A stretch of DNA of 64,000 nucleotides, from positions 1,550,001 through 1,614,000 of the forward strand of contig NZ_JANUGV010000001.1 in assembly GCF_024753215.1 (NCBI RefSeq), written 5' to 3'. The notes beneath the pieces were generated by a model that worked only from the letters and a program-made list of their open reading frames with translations, ran no database searches and was not told the DNA's origin. This DNA comes from Massilia solisilvae (GTDB lineage: Bacteria; Pseudomonadota; Gammaproteobacteria; Burkholderiales; Burkholderiaceae_D). The translations under genes and the position numbers were made by a program. This document shows positions 49,658 through 57,755 of this stretch, in pieces. The first letter of the stretch is position 1; each line of letters opens with the position of its first letter.

Positions 49658-50431
49658 TCAGGCGTCGAGCTCGACCCACGTGGGCGCATGGTCGCTCGGC
49701 TTTTCGCGCGCACGCACATGGCGGTCCACCTCGGCAGCGCGCAGCGCGGGGGCCAGTGCGGGGCTGAGCAGCAGGTGGTCGATGCGCAGGCCCGCGTCGC
49801 GCCCGAAGGCGTTGCGGAAGTAGTCCCAGAAAGTGTAGATCGTTTCGTCCGGGTGCATGGTGCGCAGGGCGTCGGTCCAGCCCTGGTCCACCAGGCGACG
49901 GAAGGCGGCGCGCGTCTCGGGCCGGAACAGGGCGTCGTTTACCCAGCGCTCGGGCTTGTACACGTCCAGTTCGGTGGGCATCACGTTGAAGTCGCCGGCC
50001 AGGATCACCTTCTCGCCGCTGGCGATCAGCTCGGCGCCGCGCGCGATCAGGCGTTCGAACCAGGCCAGCTTGTAGTCGAACTTGGGACCGGGCGCCGGGT
50101 TCCCGTTGGGCAGGTAGAGGCAGGCGATGCGGATGCCGTTCACGATCGCCTCGATGTAGCGGCTCTGTTCGTCGGACGGGTCGCCCGGCAGGCCGCGTCC
50201 CGCCTCCTGCGGCTGGCAGCCGCGCGCCAGGATCGCCACGCCGTTCCAGCTCTTCTGGCCATGCCAGATCGCGCCGTAGCCGGCCTCGCGGATCGCGTCC
50301 AGCGGGAACTTCTCCTGCGGCGCCTTGAGCTCCTGCAGGCAGGCCACGTCGGGCTGGGTTTCGTCCAGCCATTGCAGCAGGGCGGGCAGGCGGCTGCCGA
50401 TGCCGTTGACGTTGAAGGTGGCGACACGCAT
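49658..50431 (-). CDS. xthA: Exodeoxyribonuclease III
   Basis: 257 residues. AP-endonuclease/exonuclease fold motifs: MRVATFNVNGIGSRLPALLQWLDE (Asn), VACLQELKAPQEKFP (Glu metal ligand), IACLYLPNGN, VILAGDFNVMPTELDVY (GDFN), YTFWDYFRNAFGRDAGLRIDHLLLSP (DH) and KPSDHAPTWVEL (catalytic His). A DNA repair AP endonuclease and 3' exonuclease. Typical length. Divergent from the livJ-like gene with 141 bp between. Confidence 0.94.
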   Translation of the reverse strand: MRVATFNVNGIGSRLPALLQWLDETQPDVACLQELKAPQEKFPLDAIREAGYGAIWHGQKSWNGVAILARGCQPQEAGRGLPGDPSDEQSRYIEAIVNGIRIACLYLPNGNPAPGPKFDYKLAWFERLIARGAELIASGEKVILAGDFNVMPTELDVYKPERWVNDALFRPETRAAFRRLVDQGWTDALRTMHPDETIYTFWDYFRNAFGRDAGLRIDHLLLSPALAPALRAAEVDRHVRAREKPSDHAPTWVELDA

Positions 50432-50510
50432 GTTTACTCCGGGATGTTATTGATTCTCCAATTTTGCCTGCAGGTTGCACTGTCGTGACGCACGCGTCAA
50501 GCGACCGTTC

Positions 50511-50539
50511 TTGTTGGCCGGTTGGCAATTGCCTATACT
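50511..50539 (+). promoter_or_regulatory. Promoter of the first livJ-like gene
   Basis: TATACT (50534-50539) with TTGTTG (50511-50516) 17 bp upstream. The block GCCTATACTCGAC is repeated identically upstream of the second livJ-like gene at about the same distance from the ATG (34 versus 35 nt). Confidence 0.5.
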
Positions 50540-50572
50540 CGACAGCTCAATCGACTCTGCATTGGGATCAAG

Positions 50573-51718
50573 ATGCCTGCCTGCCGCAAACTCATCGTGT
50601 CCGCCGTTTTGCTGGCTGCGCAGGTGGCCGCGCATGCCGCCGAGCCGCTGCTGGTCCGCATCGGCCTGGCCGACGCGCTGACCGGCCCGTTGTCGCATTT
50701 CGGCAAGGACGACGAAAACGGCGCGCGCATGGCCATCGACGAGCTCAACGCGCGCGGCGTGACGATCGGCGCTCGCAAGGCGCGCTTCGAGCTGCTGGTG
50801 GAGGACGACGCCAGCGAGCCGCGCATCGCAACCACGGTGGCGCAAAAGCTGGTGGATGCAAAGGTGAACGCGGTGATCGGGCACGAGACCTCGGGCACCA
50901 GCATCCCGGCTTCCCGGATCTATTTCGATGCCGGCATACCGCAAATCTCGACCTCGGCCACGAGCCCGAAGTACACCGAGCAGGGCTTCAGCACCACCTT
51001 TCGCACCGTGAACAACGACAAGCAGCTGGGGCGCGCACTGGGACGTTATGCGGGCAAGAACATGGGCGTGAAGCGCCTGGCGCTGATCGATGACCGCACC
51101 GCGTACGGCCAGGGCGTGGCGACCGAATTCCTCAAGGGCTTCCAGGAAGCCGGCGGTACGGTCGTGGCCCGGGAGTTCACCAACGACAAAGCCACCGAGT
51201 TCAGCGCCATCCTCACGAAGATCCGCGCCGCGCGGCCCGACATGGTGTTCTTTGGCGGCATGACCCCGGTGGCGGCGCCGATGCTGCGGCAGATGAAGTT
51301 GCTCGGCATGGGCAGCGTACGCTTCATGGGCGGCGACGGCATCTGCACGGACGAGATGACCAGCCTGGCGCAAGGCGCGATGGGAGAGGGGCAGGTGATG
51401 TGCGCCGGCTCGGGCGGCGTGGAGGACGCGCAGCAGGCCGGCTTGCAGCGCTTTCGCGCGGCGTACCGCAAGCGCTACGGCATCGACAGCCTGATCTATT
51501 CGCCCTACGTGTACGACTCGGTGATGACGCTTGCCGCCGCCATGGAGAAGGCGGGCTCGGCGCAGCCCGCGCGCTACCTGCGGGTGCTGGCGAAAATCGA
51601 ACACCAGGGCATCACCGGCGCGATCGCGTTCGACCAGCACGGCGACATCCGCAACGGCACGCTGACGCTGTACACATTCAGGAACGGGCAGCGTGCGAGC
51701 GTGGGCGTGATCCGGTAA
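50573..51718 (+). CDS. Branched-chain amino-acid ABC transporter substrate-binding protein (LivJ-like), copy 1
   Basis: 381 residues from the ATG at 50573 with a signal peptide (MPACRKLIVSAVLLAAQVAAHA). Type I periplasmic binding fold: VRIGLADALTGPLSHFGKDDENGARMAIDELNARG, VIGHETSGTSIPASRIYFDAGIPQIS, and RLALIDDRTAYGQGVATEFLKGFQEAGG. About two thirds identical by eye to the next gene, with the same length. No permease or ATPase genes accompany either copy, so they would need transport components encoded elsewhere. An in-frame ATG at 50522 would overlap the promoter and is rejected. Confidence 0.92.
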   Translation: MPACRKLIVSAVLLAAQVAAHAAEPLLVRIGLADALTGPLSHFGKDDENGARMAIDELNARGVTIGARKARFELLVEDDASEPRIATTVAQKLVDAKVNAVIGHETSGTSIPASRIYFDAGIPQISTSATSPKYTEQGFSTTFRTVNNDKQLGRALGRYAGKNMGVKRLALIDDRTAYGQGVATEFLKGFQEAGGTVVAREFTNDKATEFSAILTKIRAARPDMVFFGGMTPVAAPMLRQMKLLGMGSVRFMGGDGICTDEMTSLAQGAMGEGQVMCAGSGGVEDAQQAGLQRFRAAYRKRYGIDSLIYSPYVYDSVMTLAAAMEKAGSAQPARYLRVLAKIEHQGITGAIAFDQHGDIRNGTLTLYTFRNGQRASVGVIR

Positions 51719-51793
51719 ATACGGCTGTTGCTTTATAGCAGGCGCGTCTTTCGATATTGCCAATCGATACTTCTGGCGCCCCTGCGCATCGCC

Positions 51794-51806
51794 TATACTC
51801 GACGGT
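51794..51806 (+). promoter_or_regulatory. Promoter -10 block of the second livJ-like gene
   Basis: TATACT at 51794-51799 within GCCTATACTCGAC, the same block as before copy 1. The -35 (TTCTGG, 51771-51776, 17-bp spacer) is poorer than that of copy 1. Confidence 0.45.
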
Positions 51807-51833
51807 TCGATTCATCAGCCGTCTGGAGCAACC

Positions 51834-52979
51834 ATGGTCATTCGTCGTAAAGTTTTTGTATCCGCCGTCGCACTCACCCTCGCCGCGGGGGGCGCGCAGG
51901 CCCAGCAGCAAGTGGTCAAGATCGGCCACGTCGCCGCCGTGTCGGGGCCGCTGTCGTACTTCGGCAAGGACAACGAGAACGGCGCGCGCATCGCCATCGA
52001 CGAACTGAACGCGAAGGGCGTGACCATCGGCGGCAAGAAGGTCAAGTTCGTGCTGATGGCAGAGGACGATGCGGGCGAGCCGCGCAACGCCACCGTGGTC
52101 GCGCAAAAGCTGGTCGATGCCAGGGTCAACGCGGTCATCGGCCACGAGACCTCGGGCACCACGATCCCGGCGTCGAAGATTTACCACGATGCCGGCATTC
52201 CGGAAATCTCGGCCGCCACCACCAGCCCGAAGTACACCGAACAAGGCTTCAATACCGCGTTTCGCGTCGTGGTAAACGACAAGCAGCTCGGCCGCACGCT
52301 GGGGCGCTACGCGGTGAAGAACATGGGCGTCAAGCGCGTGGCGCTGATCGATGACCGCACCGCGTACGGCCAGGGCATCGCTACCGAATTCGTCAAGGGG
52401 TTGCAGGAAGCGGGTGGCCTTGTCGTGACCAAGGAGTTCACCAACGACAAGGCCACCGAGTTCGGCGCGATTCTCACCAAGATTCGCGCTTCGCGCCCGG
52501 ACATGATCTTTTTTGGCGGGATGAGCGCGGTGGCCGGGCCGATGCTGCACCAGATGAAGGCGCTCGGCATGGGCAATTTGCGCCTGATGGGCGGCGACGG
52601 CATCTGTTCGGACGAAATCGGCACGCTGGCGCAAGGTGCGATGTCGGACGGCCAGGTCGTGTGCGCCGAGGCGGGTGGCATCGAGGATTCGGCCAAGACC
52701 GCGCTCGAGAAGTTCAATGCCGGCTACAAGAAGCGCTTCGGCATCGACGTGCAGATCTACGCGCCCTACGTGTACGACTCGATCATGACGATTGTGGATG
52801 CGATGGTGAAGGCCGGTTCGGCCGAGCCGGCCAAGTATCTGCCGGTGCTGGCGAAGATCGAACACAAGGGCATTACCGGCACCATCGCCTTCGATGCGCG
52901 CGGCGACATCCGCGACGGGACGCTGACCCTGTACACGTTCAAGAAGGGGCACCGCACCACGATCGCGGTCACGAAGTGA
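51834..52979 (+). CDS. Branched-chain amino-acid ABC transporter substrate-binding protein (LivJ-like), copy 2
   Basis: 381 residues; GGAGCAACC before the ATG. Signal peptide MVIRRKVFVSAVALTLAAGGAQA. Same fold and motifs as copy 1: VKIGHVAAVSGPLSYFGKDNENGARIAIDELNAKG, VIGHETSGTTIPASKIYHDAGIPEIS, RVALIDDRTAYGQGIATEFVKGLQEAGG. Mature sequences align without visible gaps, so the pair arose by tandem duplication including the promoter. It is Lys-richer than copy 1 at equivalent sites. A palindromic repeat begins 1 bp after its stop. Confidence 0.93.
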   Translation: MVIRRKVFVSAVALTLAAGGAQAQQQVVKIGHVAAVSGPLSYFGKDNENGARIAIDELNAKGVTIGGKKVKFVLMAEDDAGEPRNATVVAQKLVDARVNAVIGHETSGTTIPASKIYHDAGIPEISAATTSPKYTEQGFNTAFRVVVNDKQLGRTLGRYAVKNMGVKRVALIDDRTAYGQGIATEFVKGLQEAGGLVVTKEFTNDKATEFGAILTKIRASRPDMIFFGGMSAVAGPMLHQMKALGMGNLRLMGGDGICSDEIGTLAQGAMSDGQVVCAEAGGIEDSAKTALEKFNAGYKKRFGIDVQIYAPYVYDSIMTIVDAMVKAGSAEPAKYLPVLAKIEHKGITGTIAFDARGDIRDGTLTLYTFKKGHRTTIAVTK

Positions 52980-52980
52980 G

Positions 52981-53082
52981 CGTAGGGTGGGCGGGTTTCC
53001 GCCCACGCGTTCAGCCGGGGCGCGCGCCGTCGTGATGCCTGCCCTTGTTGGACGCGTGGGCAGGGAACCTGCCCACCCTACG
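52981..53082. repeat. Palindromic extragenic repeat, copy A (inverted pair)
   Basis: Two hairpins in opposite orientation. The first (52981-53012) has GTGGGCGG-gttt-CCGCCCAC. The second (53047-53082) has TTGGACGCGTGGGCAGG-gaa-CCTGCCCACC followed by CTACG. The second is close to the reverse complement of the first, as in BIME/REP pairs. It lies between the convergent livJ-like and merP genes and is a plausible bidirectional terminator. Confidence 0.7.
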
Positions 53083-53096
53083 GGGACCGTTCGTGG

Positions 53097-53381
53097 TTAT
53101 CTTGCCGGAGCTTTGAGCATCGACGGGTAGCCCGCGTCCTCGGTCGCCTTCTTCAGGTCGTCCACGGTCGCCTTGCTGTCGTCGTACACGATCACGGCTT
53201 CGCGCCGCTCGTAGCTCACCTTCACCTTGGACACGCCAGGCACCTTGTTCAGCGATGCCTTGATCGTGATCGGGCAGGTGGCGCAGTCCATGGTGGGGAT
53301 ATTCAGCGAAACGGTCTGCTGCTTGGCCAGCGCGAGGCCGGGCATGAGCAGGAGGGCAGCGATAAGCAGTTTGGCCTTCAT
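53097..53381 (-). CDS. merP: Periplasmic mercuric-ion-binding protein (MerP-like)
   Basis: 94 residues with a signal peptide (MKAKLLIAALLLMPGLALA). One HMA domain with the metal motif TMDCATCPITIKASLNKVPGVSKVKVSYERREAVIVYDD and the end ATEDAGYPSMLKAPAR, closely matching MerP. It binds Hg(II) through the CxxC pair and passes it to MerT. It follows merT by 8 bp. The longer in-frame reading up to 54212 is rejected as shadow. Confidence 0.88.
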   Translation of the reverse strand: MKAKLLIAALLLMPGLALAKQQTVSLNIPTMDCATCPITIKASLNKVPGVSKVKVSYERREAVIVYDDSKATVDDLKKATEDAGYPSMLKAPAR

Positions 53382-53389
53382 GGTTCGGG

Positions 53390-53764
53390 TCAGTAGAAAA
53401 GTGGTGCGATCAGCGGAAAGCCCAGCAGCAGCGCGACAAACACGGCGCAGGCGATGAAGATGCGGCGCGTGGCCGGCCGCGTGGTGGCGCAGGCGTCGGT
53501 GCCGCATTCGCCGGCGGGACGCAGCACCAGGTAGCCGGCCCAGCCCATCGCGCCAAGCGCCAGCGCGATGAACAGCGGCGTGACCGGCTTGAGCGCGACC
53601 AGGTTGGCCATCCACGCGCCCGTCACGCCCAGCAGCACCAGCACCAGCGGCAGCACGCAGCAGGTGGAGGCGAGCAGGGTCGAGACCACCGCGAGTCCCA
53701 TCAGCCGCAGGCCGAGATGCTCGCGCGAGGGTGCCGCTTTGGCCGGTGCCGCTTGCAGGTTCAT
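53390..53764 (-). CDS. merT: Mercuric transport protein (MerT-like)
   Basis: 124 residues, three hydrophobic helices. First-helix Cys pair in TLLASTCCVLPLVLVLLGVTGAWMANL and a second pair in GECGTDACATT on the loop before the third helix, as in MerT. It imports Hg(II) delivered by MerP. No merR, merA or merB is visible in the window, so detoxification would depend on genes elsewhere, or the pair handles another thiophilic metal. It starts 6 bp after the stop of the transglutaminase gene. Confidence 0.85.
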   Translation of the reverse strand: MNLQAAPAKAAPSREHLGLRLMGLAVVSTLLASTCCVLPLVLVLLGVTGAWMANLVALKPVTPLFIALALGAMGWAGYLVLRPAGECGTDACATTRPATRRIFIACAVFVALLLGFPLIAPLFY

Positions 53765-53770
53765 GCTGAT

Positions 53771-54889
53771 TTACGCCTTGATTTCGCGGGCGGTGATGGT
53801 GTACTTGAACGAGTCCGGGTCGAGCGGGTCGTAGGCTTCGCCACCGGTCTGGGCCTGCGGGTACATCAGGAAGCCGAGCTTGGCGCCATGCGCGCCTTGC
53901 AGCTTCACGTCGTGCGCGAAGTTGTAGCCCATCCAGTTGCCTTCCCAGCCGCCGAACAGGCCGGCCTTGACCGGCGCGACCAGCGCGTTGTCCGGGTCCT
54001 TGATCCAGGTGTCGGTTTCCAGGCGCATCACCTTGCCCACGTCCGCCGGGTCCATTGCAACCCAGCCGTGCTTCTTCAGGTACACCTCGGCGCGGCAGTG
54101 CTGCGCGCCCTGCAGCGCGGCGCTGTTGCCGCCCAGTTGCTTGTAGCCGAACGCGGACGGCGCCACGCGCAAGCCGTACACGTCGCGCGCGGGCACGCCG
54201 GCGGCGCGGCACAGGCCGACGAACAGACCGTTGATGTCACCGCACTTGCCGCCGAAGTTGCCGGTTTCGAGCATCGTCTTGATGTCGCCGGTGCCGCAGC
54301 CGCGCACCTTGGGCTCGCGGAAGGTGTTCAGCACGATCCAGTCGTAGATGCGCTGGACCTTTTCGTCATCGCCGCGGGCGCCCGCCACGATCTGGCGCGC
54401 CGTCTTGCGCACGATGCCGTCGGTGGGCATCAGGTCGGTCGGCTGCAGCCACATGCGCAGGTCGGCGGCCGATTCGGTCGCGCCGGGCGCGGCCTTCCAG
54501 TCTTGCGCGCGGTCGCGCGTCTGCACGCGGCTGGCCACTTCGAGCACCGGCTTGCTGCTGCCGTCGAATTCGGCGACGAGGTAGCGCGCGCCAAAGCGCG
54601 GGTCGGCCGCCAAGCGCATTGCGGTGGCGTTGCCGGACCAGTTGTTCGACAGCGAACGCTGCCAGTCGGTGTCGATCGACGGCAGCGGCACCCACACGGT
54701 GGAGGGCGCGGTGCCGTGCGTGAGCTCGACGCGGGTGACGACTTCGAAAGTACGCCAGTCGCCCGGGCGCGGCTCGAAGCGGCGCGCGGCTTCCTTGGCC
54801 AGCAGTGTGGTCGGCAGCGCGCCGAACAGCATCGCGCCGGAGGCGGCCTTGAGCACTGCGCGGCGGGTCATATTGCTTGAGTCTTGCAT
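53771..54889 (-). CDS. Tat-exported transglutaminase-like protein
   Basis: 372 residues (or 366 from the ATG at 54871, MTRRAVLK). The N-terminus TRRAVLKAASGAMLFGALPTTLLA is a Tat-type signal (RR followed by a hydrophobic stretch). The transglutaminase core has FGGKCGDINGLFVGLCRAAGVPARDVYGLRV (Cys), HCRAEVYLKKHGWVAMDPADVG (His, Asp), and upstream RIYDWIVLNTFREP. An N-terminal beta domain precedes it (TFEVVTRVELTHGTAPSTVWVPLP). Such proteins are often peptidases or cross-linking enzymes in the periplasm. It sits between a TlpA-like gene and merT-merP. Confidence 0.85.
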   Translation of the reverse strand: MQDSSNMTRRAVLKAASGAMLFGALPTTLLAKEAARRFEPRPGDWRTFEVVTRVELTHGTAPSTVWVPLPSIDTDWQRSLSNNWSGNATAMRLAADPRFGARYLVAEFDGSSKPVLEVASRVQTRDRAQDWKAAPGATESAADLRMWLQPTDLMPTDGIVRKTARQIVAGARGDDEKVQRIYDWIVLNTFREPKVRGCGTGDIKTMLETGNFGGKCGDINGLFVGLCRAAGVPARDVYGLRVAPSAFGYKQLGGNSAALQGAQHCRAEVYLKKHGWVAMDPADVGKVMRLETDTWIKDPDNALVAPVKAGLFGGWEGNWMGYNFAHDVKLQGAHGAKLGFLMYPQAQTGGEAYDPLDPDSFKYTITAREIKA

Positions 54890-54919
54890 GGTTTAACCTT
54901 TCCCTGTTTTTGGTTGTTT

Positions 54920-55444
54920 TTATTGCGCGAGCATCTGGTCAAGCGCCTCGCGCACCCGCTTGTCGTTCGGGGCGATCGCACCGATCACGCGCCAGCGCGG
55001 CTTGCCGTCGCGGCCGATCAGCACGGTGGTCGGCATCACGCCGCCGGTCCAGCGCTTGAAATGCTCGCCGGTCTTGTCCAGTAGCGCCGGGTAGCCGAAC
55101 TGGTGTTCGCGCGAAAAGCGTTCGACTGTCCAGCTGGGCTCTTTGTAGTTGACGCCGAGCACGACCAGCCGGTCGCCGGATGTGGCCGCAATCGTGTTCA
55201 GCACGGGTACTTCTTCAATGCACGGCCCGCACCAGCCGGCCCAGAAGTTCAGCACCACCACCTTGCCGCGCAAGTCGGCCAGGTTCCATTGCTTTCCGTT
55301 CAGGTCGGTCAGGGCCAGCGGCGCCGCCGCCAGCTTCGCCGGCCATGGGCGCAGTACGCTGTCGGGGGCGGCAGTCGCGATCGAGCAGGCCAGCAGCAGC
55401 GGGACGATGCCGCATGCGGCGCGGCGCAAGAACTTGACGCGCAT
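54920..55444 (-). CDS. TlpA-like thiol-disulfide oxidoreductase
   Basis: 174 residues from the ATG at 55444. Signal peptide (MRVKFLRRAACGIVPLLLACSIATA). Thioredoxin fold: ADLRGKVVVLNFWAGWCGPCIEEVPVLNTI (WCGPC active site), VLGVNYKE and VMPTTVLIGRDGKPRW (cis-Pro). It probably keeps periplasmic Cys reduced, which would suit the CxxC MerP and MerT proteins and the Cys-dependent transglutaminase encoded downstream (gaps 30, 6 and 8 bp). A poor ribosome site; the in-frame ATG at 55471 is possible but unlikely before a signal peptide. Confidence 0.88.
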   Translation of the reverse strand: MRVKFLRRAACGIVPLLLACSIATAAPDSVLRPWPAKLAAAPLALTDLNGKQWNLADLRGKVVVLNFWAGWCGPCIEEVPVLNTIAATSGDRLVVLGVNYKEPSWTVERFSREHQFGYPALLDKTGEHFKRWTGGVMPTTVLIGRDGKPRWRVIGAIAPNDKRVREALDQMLAQ

Positions 55445-55573
55445 TGAACTCAGAGACTCCGGCTGTGCCACGAAAAATGCCCGCTATTTTAGCAGATCAG
55501 CGGGCTGCCCGGCCCTTGTGGGGCGGCCCGCCGGACGCATATCCCACAATGCAACCGAGACAAGGAGGAGATC

Positions 55574-55960
55574 ATGGCAACTGGAAACGAACGCAAGGAC
55601 AAGCCGGGACGGCCTTTCGACCAGATCACGCACGATGGCACCAGCAGCGCCGGCAGCGTCGGCCCTGGCGGCACGGGAGACTTGGGTGGCGCCGCAGGCG
55701 GGCAGGGCGGATCGCTGCAGTCGGACACGCGCACGGATGACCTGCTGGCGGGCGACGCCGGCACGCAGGGATTCCGGCCAGAGCACGCGGGCGAATTGCA
55801 GATTGGCATGGGTGGCATCGGCGGCGCCAGCCAGAGCAACCGCCAGTCGGCTCCGGTTGGGCCGCCGGGCTCGGCGCAGGGCGAGCGCGACCGCGAGAAC
55901 GAGCGGGCGGTGCCGCGCAGCTCGGCGCGCATCTCCGAAAGGCACGGCCGCAAGGGCTGA
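55574..55960 (+). CDS. Low-complexity Gly-rich hydrophilic protein
   Basis: 128 residues; AAGGAGGAGATC immediately before the ATG gives an excellent ribosome site. No signal or membrane segment. Lys/Asp-rich start (MATGNERKDKPGRPFDQITHD), then Gly/Ser/Ala-rich (SAGSVGPGGTGDLGGAAGGQGG), then a charged tail (ERDRENERAVPRSSARISERHGRKG). Disorder is predicted. Same type as the protein at 42184-42588. Function unknown; a desiccation or stress hydrophilin is one possibility. Confidence 0.65.
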   Translation: MATGNERKDKPGRPFDQITHDGTSSAGSVGPGGTGDLGGAAGGQGGSLQSDTRTDDLLAGDAGTQGFRPEHAGELQIGMGGIGGASQSNRQSAPVGPPGSAQGERDRENERAVPRSSARISERHGRKG

Positions 55961-55974
55961 GCGAGCTGGCCGGC

Positions 55975-56949
55975 TTAGCGCAGCGCCTGCCGGGCCGCGG
56001 CGCCGTATTGCGCGACCGCGGCCTCGCGAATGAACTGGGCGGTCGCCTCGGGCTGGGTGATCGGCAGCATGTGGCCGGCATCGAGCAGGCTGAGGGTGGC
56101 CCCCGGCACCTTGTCGACCAGCGCCTGGCCGTTGTCGCGCCAGTCGAGGATCTTGTCGTTCAGGCCGTACAGCACGCGCACCGGCAAGCGCAGCTGGCTG
56201 TAGCGCGCTCCCAGCGCCGGCAGCGTGTGCTCGAGCGCCAGCAGGTCGGCCGACGAGGACAGGAAGGCGCCCGGGCGCAGGCTGAGCAGGCCGCCGCCGC
56301 GGGTGGCGAAGTCGGCCGGCACCGCCTCTGGGCCGAACACGTCGGCCAGCAGGCGCGCGCTCTTTGCGATCGACATGGGCGTGGCGAGCGTCCAGGCGAC
56401 GAACTTGCGCGCCAGCGCCGAGCGGATGGTGAGCCCCTTGAACGCGGGCGGCACGTCGTCAGGCGCGTGGGTCAGCGGGGCGATCAGCGCCAGCGCACCA
56501 ACCTGGTCCGGGTGGTCGAGCGCCAGCGTCAGCGCCACGGTGCCGCCGAACGAATGGCCGACCACCAGCGGCCGGTCAAGCTCGAGCGTGTCGATCAGCG
56601 CGGAGATCGCGTTGGCCTGCGCGCTTGCGCTTGCACTCGCTGCGGCGTCGCGCGTGGAGTAGCCGGAGCCGGGGCGGTCGACCATGATGACGCGGTAGTC
56701 CGCAGCCAGCCGGTCAAGCAGCGCGTAGCTGAAGTGCGCCATCTGGCCGGCCAGGCCGTGGATCATCAACAGTGGCGGCCCGTTGCCGGCTTCGCGCACA
56801 TGCAGGCGCGCACCGGGCACGTCGATGAAGCGGCCGGCCGGGCGCAGGTAGGCCTCGATCCTTTTGGCCGTGCGCCAGGTGAACAGCGCGCTGGCCGCCA
56901 GCACCAGCGCAATGGCGCCGGCAACGAAGAGCAGCAGGTGTGTGGTCAT
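55975..56949 (-). CDS. Alpha/beta hydrolase of the monooxygenase operon
   Basis: 324 residues from the ATG at 56949, overlapping the SDR stop (ATGA). One N-terminal membrane helix (LLLFVAGAIALVLAASALFTW), then a hydrolase fold: PPLLMIHGLAGQM (HG), IMVDRPGSGYSTR, LVVGHSFGGTVALTLALDHP (GHSFGG, Ser), LPVRVLYGLNDKILDW (Asp) and LLDAGHMLPITQ (His). Expected esterase or lactonase, membrane-anchored. With a Baeyer-Villiger monooxygenase and an SDR upstream, it fits as the ester/lactone-cleaving step of one pathway. Confidence 0.88.
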   Translation of the reverse strand: MTTHLLLFVAGAIALVLAASALFTWRTAKRIEAYLRPAGRFIDVPGARLHVREAGNGPPLLMIHGLAGQMAHFSYALLDRLAADYRVIMVDRPGSGYSTRDAAASASASAQANAISALIDTLELDRPLVVGHSFGGTVALTLALDHPDQVGALALIAPLTHAPDDVPPAFKGLTIRSALARKFVAWTLATPMSIAKSARLLADVFGPEAVPADFATRGGGLLSLRPGAFLSSSADLLALEHTLPALGARYSQLRLPVRVLYGLNDKILDWRDNGQALVDKVPGATLSLLDAGHMLPITQPEATAQFIREAAVAQYGAAARQALR

Positions 56950-57755
56950 GCCCTGATCGCTTTCCTGAGAAGGTTCCAGTAGCTCACCGGTGCAAAGCGC
57001 TCCAGCAGCGACACGATTTTCGCATCGTTTCCGACCAGGATGCGAGCGCGATCGCGTTCGATGCCCTGGACGATGATTTCGCCGGCCTGGTCGGCCGGCA
57101 TGCGCAGCATCGCCTGTGCGATCTTGCGGCCGCGTTCCACTTCCGCGGGCGGCGCACCCGCCGGAAGGCGCGCGTTCTGCGCGATCGCCGTGTTGACCCC
57201 GCCCGGGTGCACAACCGTCACGCCGACGTTGGTGCCGGCCAGTTCGTGGCGCAGCGCATTGGAAAAGCCGCGCACCGCGAACTTGCTGGCCGAGTAGGCC
57301 GCCTGGCCGGGGGGCGAAATGATGCCGTAGATGCTGGACAGGTTGACGATGCGTGCCTGCTGGCTGCCTTTCAGGACCGGCAGGAAGGCACGGGTCATGC
57401 GCACCACGCCATGGAAGTTGATCTCCATGAGCCAGTCGAAGTCTTCCTCGCTGACCTGCTCGAACATGCCCCCAAGGGCCACGCCGGCGTTGTTGATGAG
57501 GATATCCACGCCACCGTGGGCGGCGCGCACCGTGTCGGGAAAGGCGCGCACGGCGTCGCGGCTGGCGACATCGAGCTGGTGCCAGGTAGCGCGCACGCCG
57601 AACTCGCGCGCCTGCAAGGCGGTGAACTTCGCCCCCGATTCGTCGATGTCGGCCAGGGCGAGATGGCATCCGCGCCGTGCCAGCGATATGGCGATGGCGC
57701 GTCCGATGCCGCCGCCCGCGCCGGTGATGACTGCTACGCGTTGGGCCAGTTTCAA
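56946..57755 (-). CDS. Short-chain dehydrogenase/reductase
   Basis: 269 residues starting at TTG 57755 (TTGAAACTGGCC), with AAGGAA upstream; the TTG overlaps the monooxygenase stop (TTGA). Motifs: VAVITGAGGGIGRAIAISLARRG (TGxxxGIG, cofactor), LADIDESG (Asp after strand 2, suggesting NAD), INNAGVALGG (NNAG), VNLSSIYGIISPPGQAAYSASKFAVRGF (S, YSASK catalytic). It would oxidise an alcohol or reduce a ketone beside the monooxygenase. An ATG further upstream in frame would lie inside the monooxygenase gene. Confidence 0.9.
   Translation of the reverse strand: MKLAQRVAVITGAGGGIGRAIAISLARRGCHLALADIDESGAKFTALQAREFGVRATWHQLDVASRDAVRAFPDTVRAAHGGVDILINNAGVALGGMFEQVSEEDFDWLMEINFHGVVRMTRAFLPVLKGSQQARIVNLSSIYGIISPPGQAAYSASKFAVRGFSNALRHELAGTNVGVTVVHPGGVNTAIAQNARLPAGAPPAEVERGRKIAQAMLRMPADQAGEIIVQGIERDRARILVGNDAKIVSLLERFAPVSYWNLLRKAIRA

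Noticed and set aside
53097-53764. Mercury-resistance transposon
   Set aside because: No transposase, resolvase, terminal inverted repeats or merR seen; composition matches the neighbours.
55500-55531. Strong hairpin (GCGGGCTGCCC ... GGGCGGCCCGC) as a terminator
   Set aside because: It sits between two divergent genes, upstream of both, so it cannot terminate either; no T-tract. Kept only as an observation.
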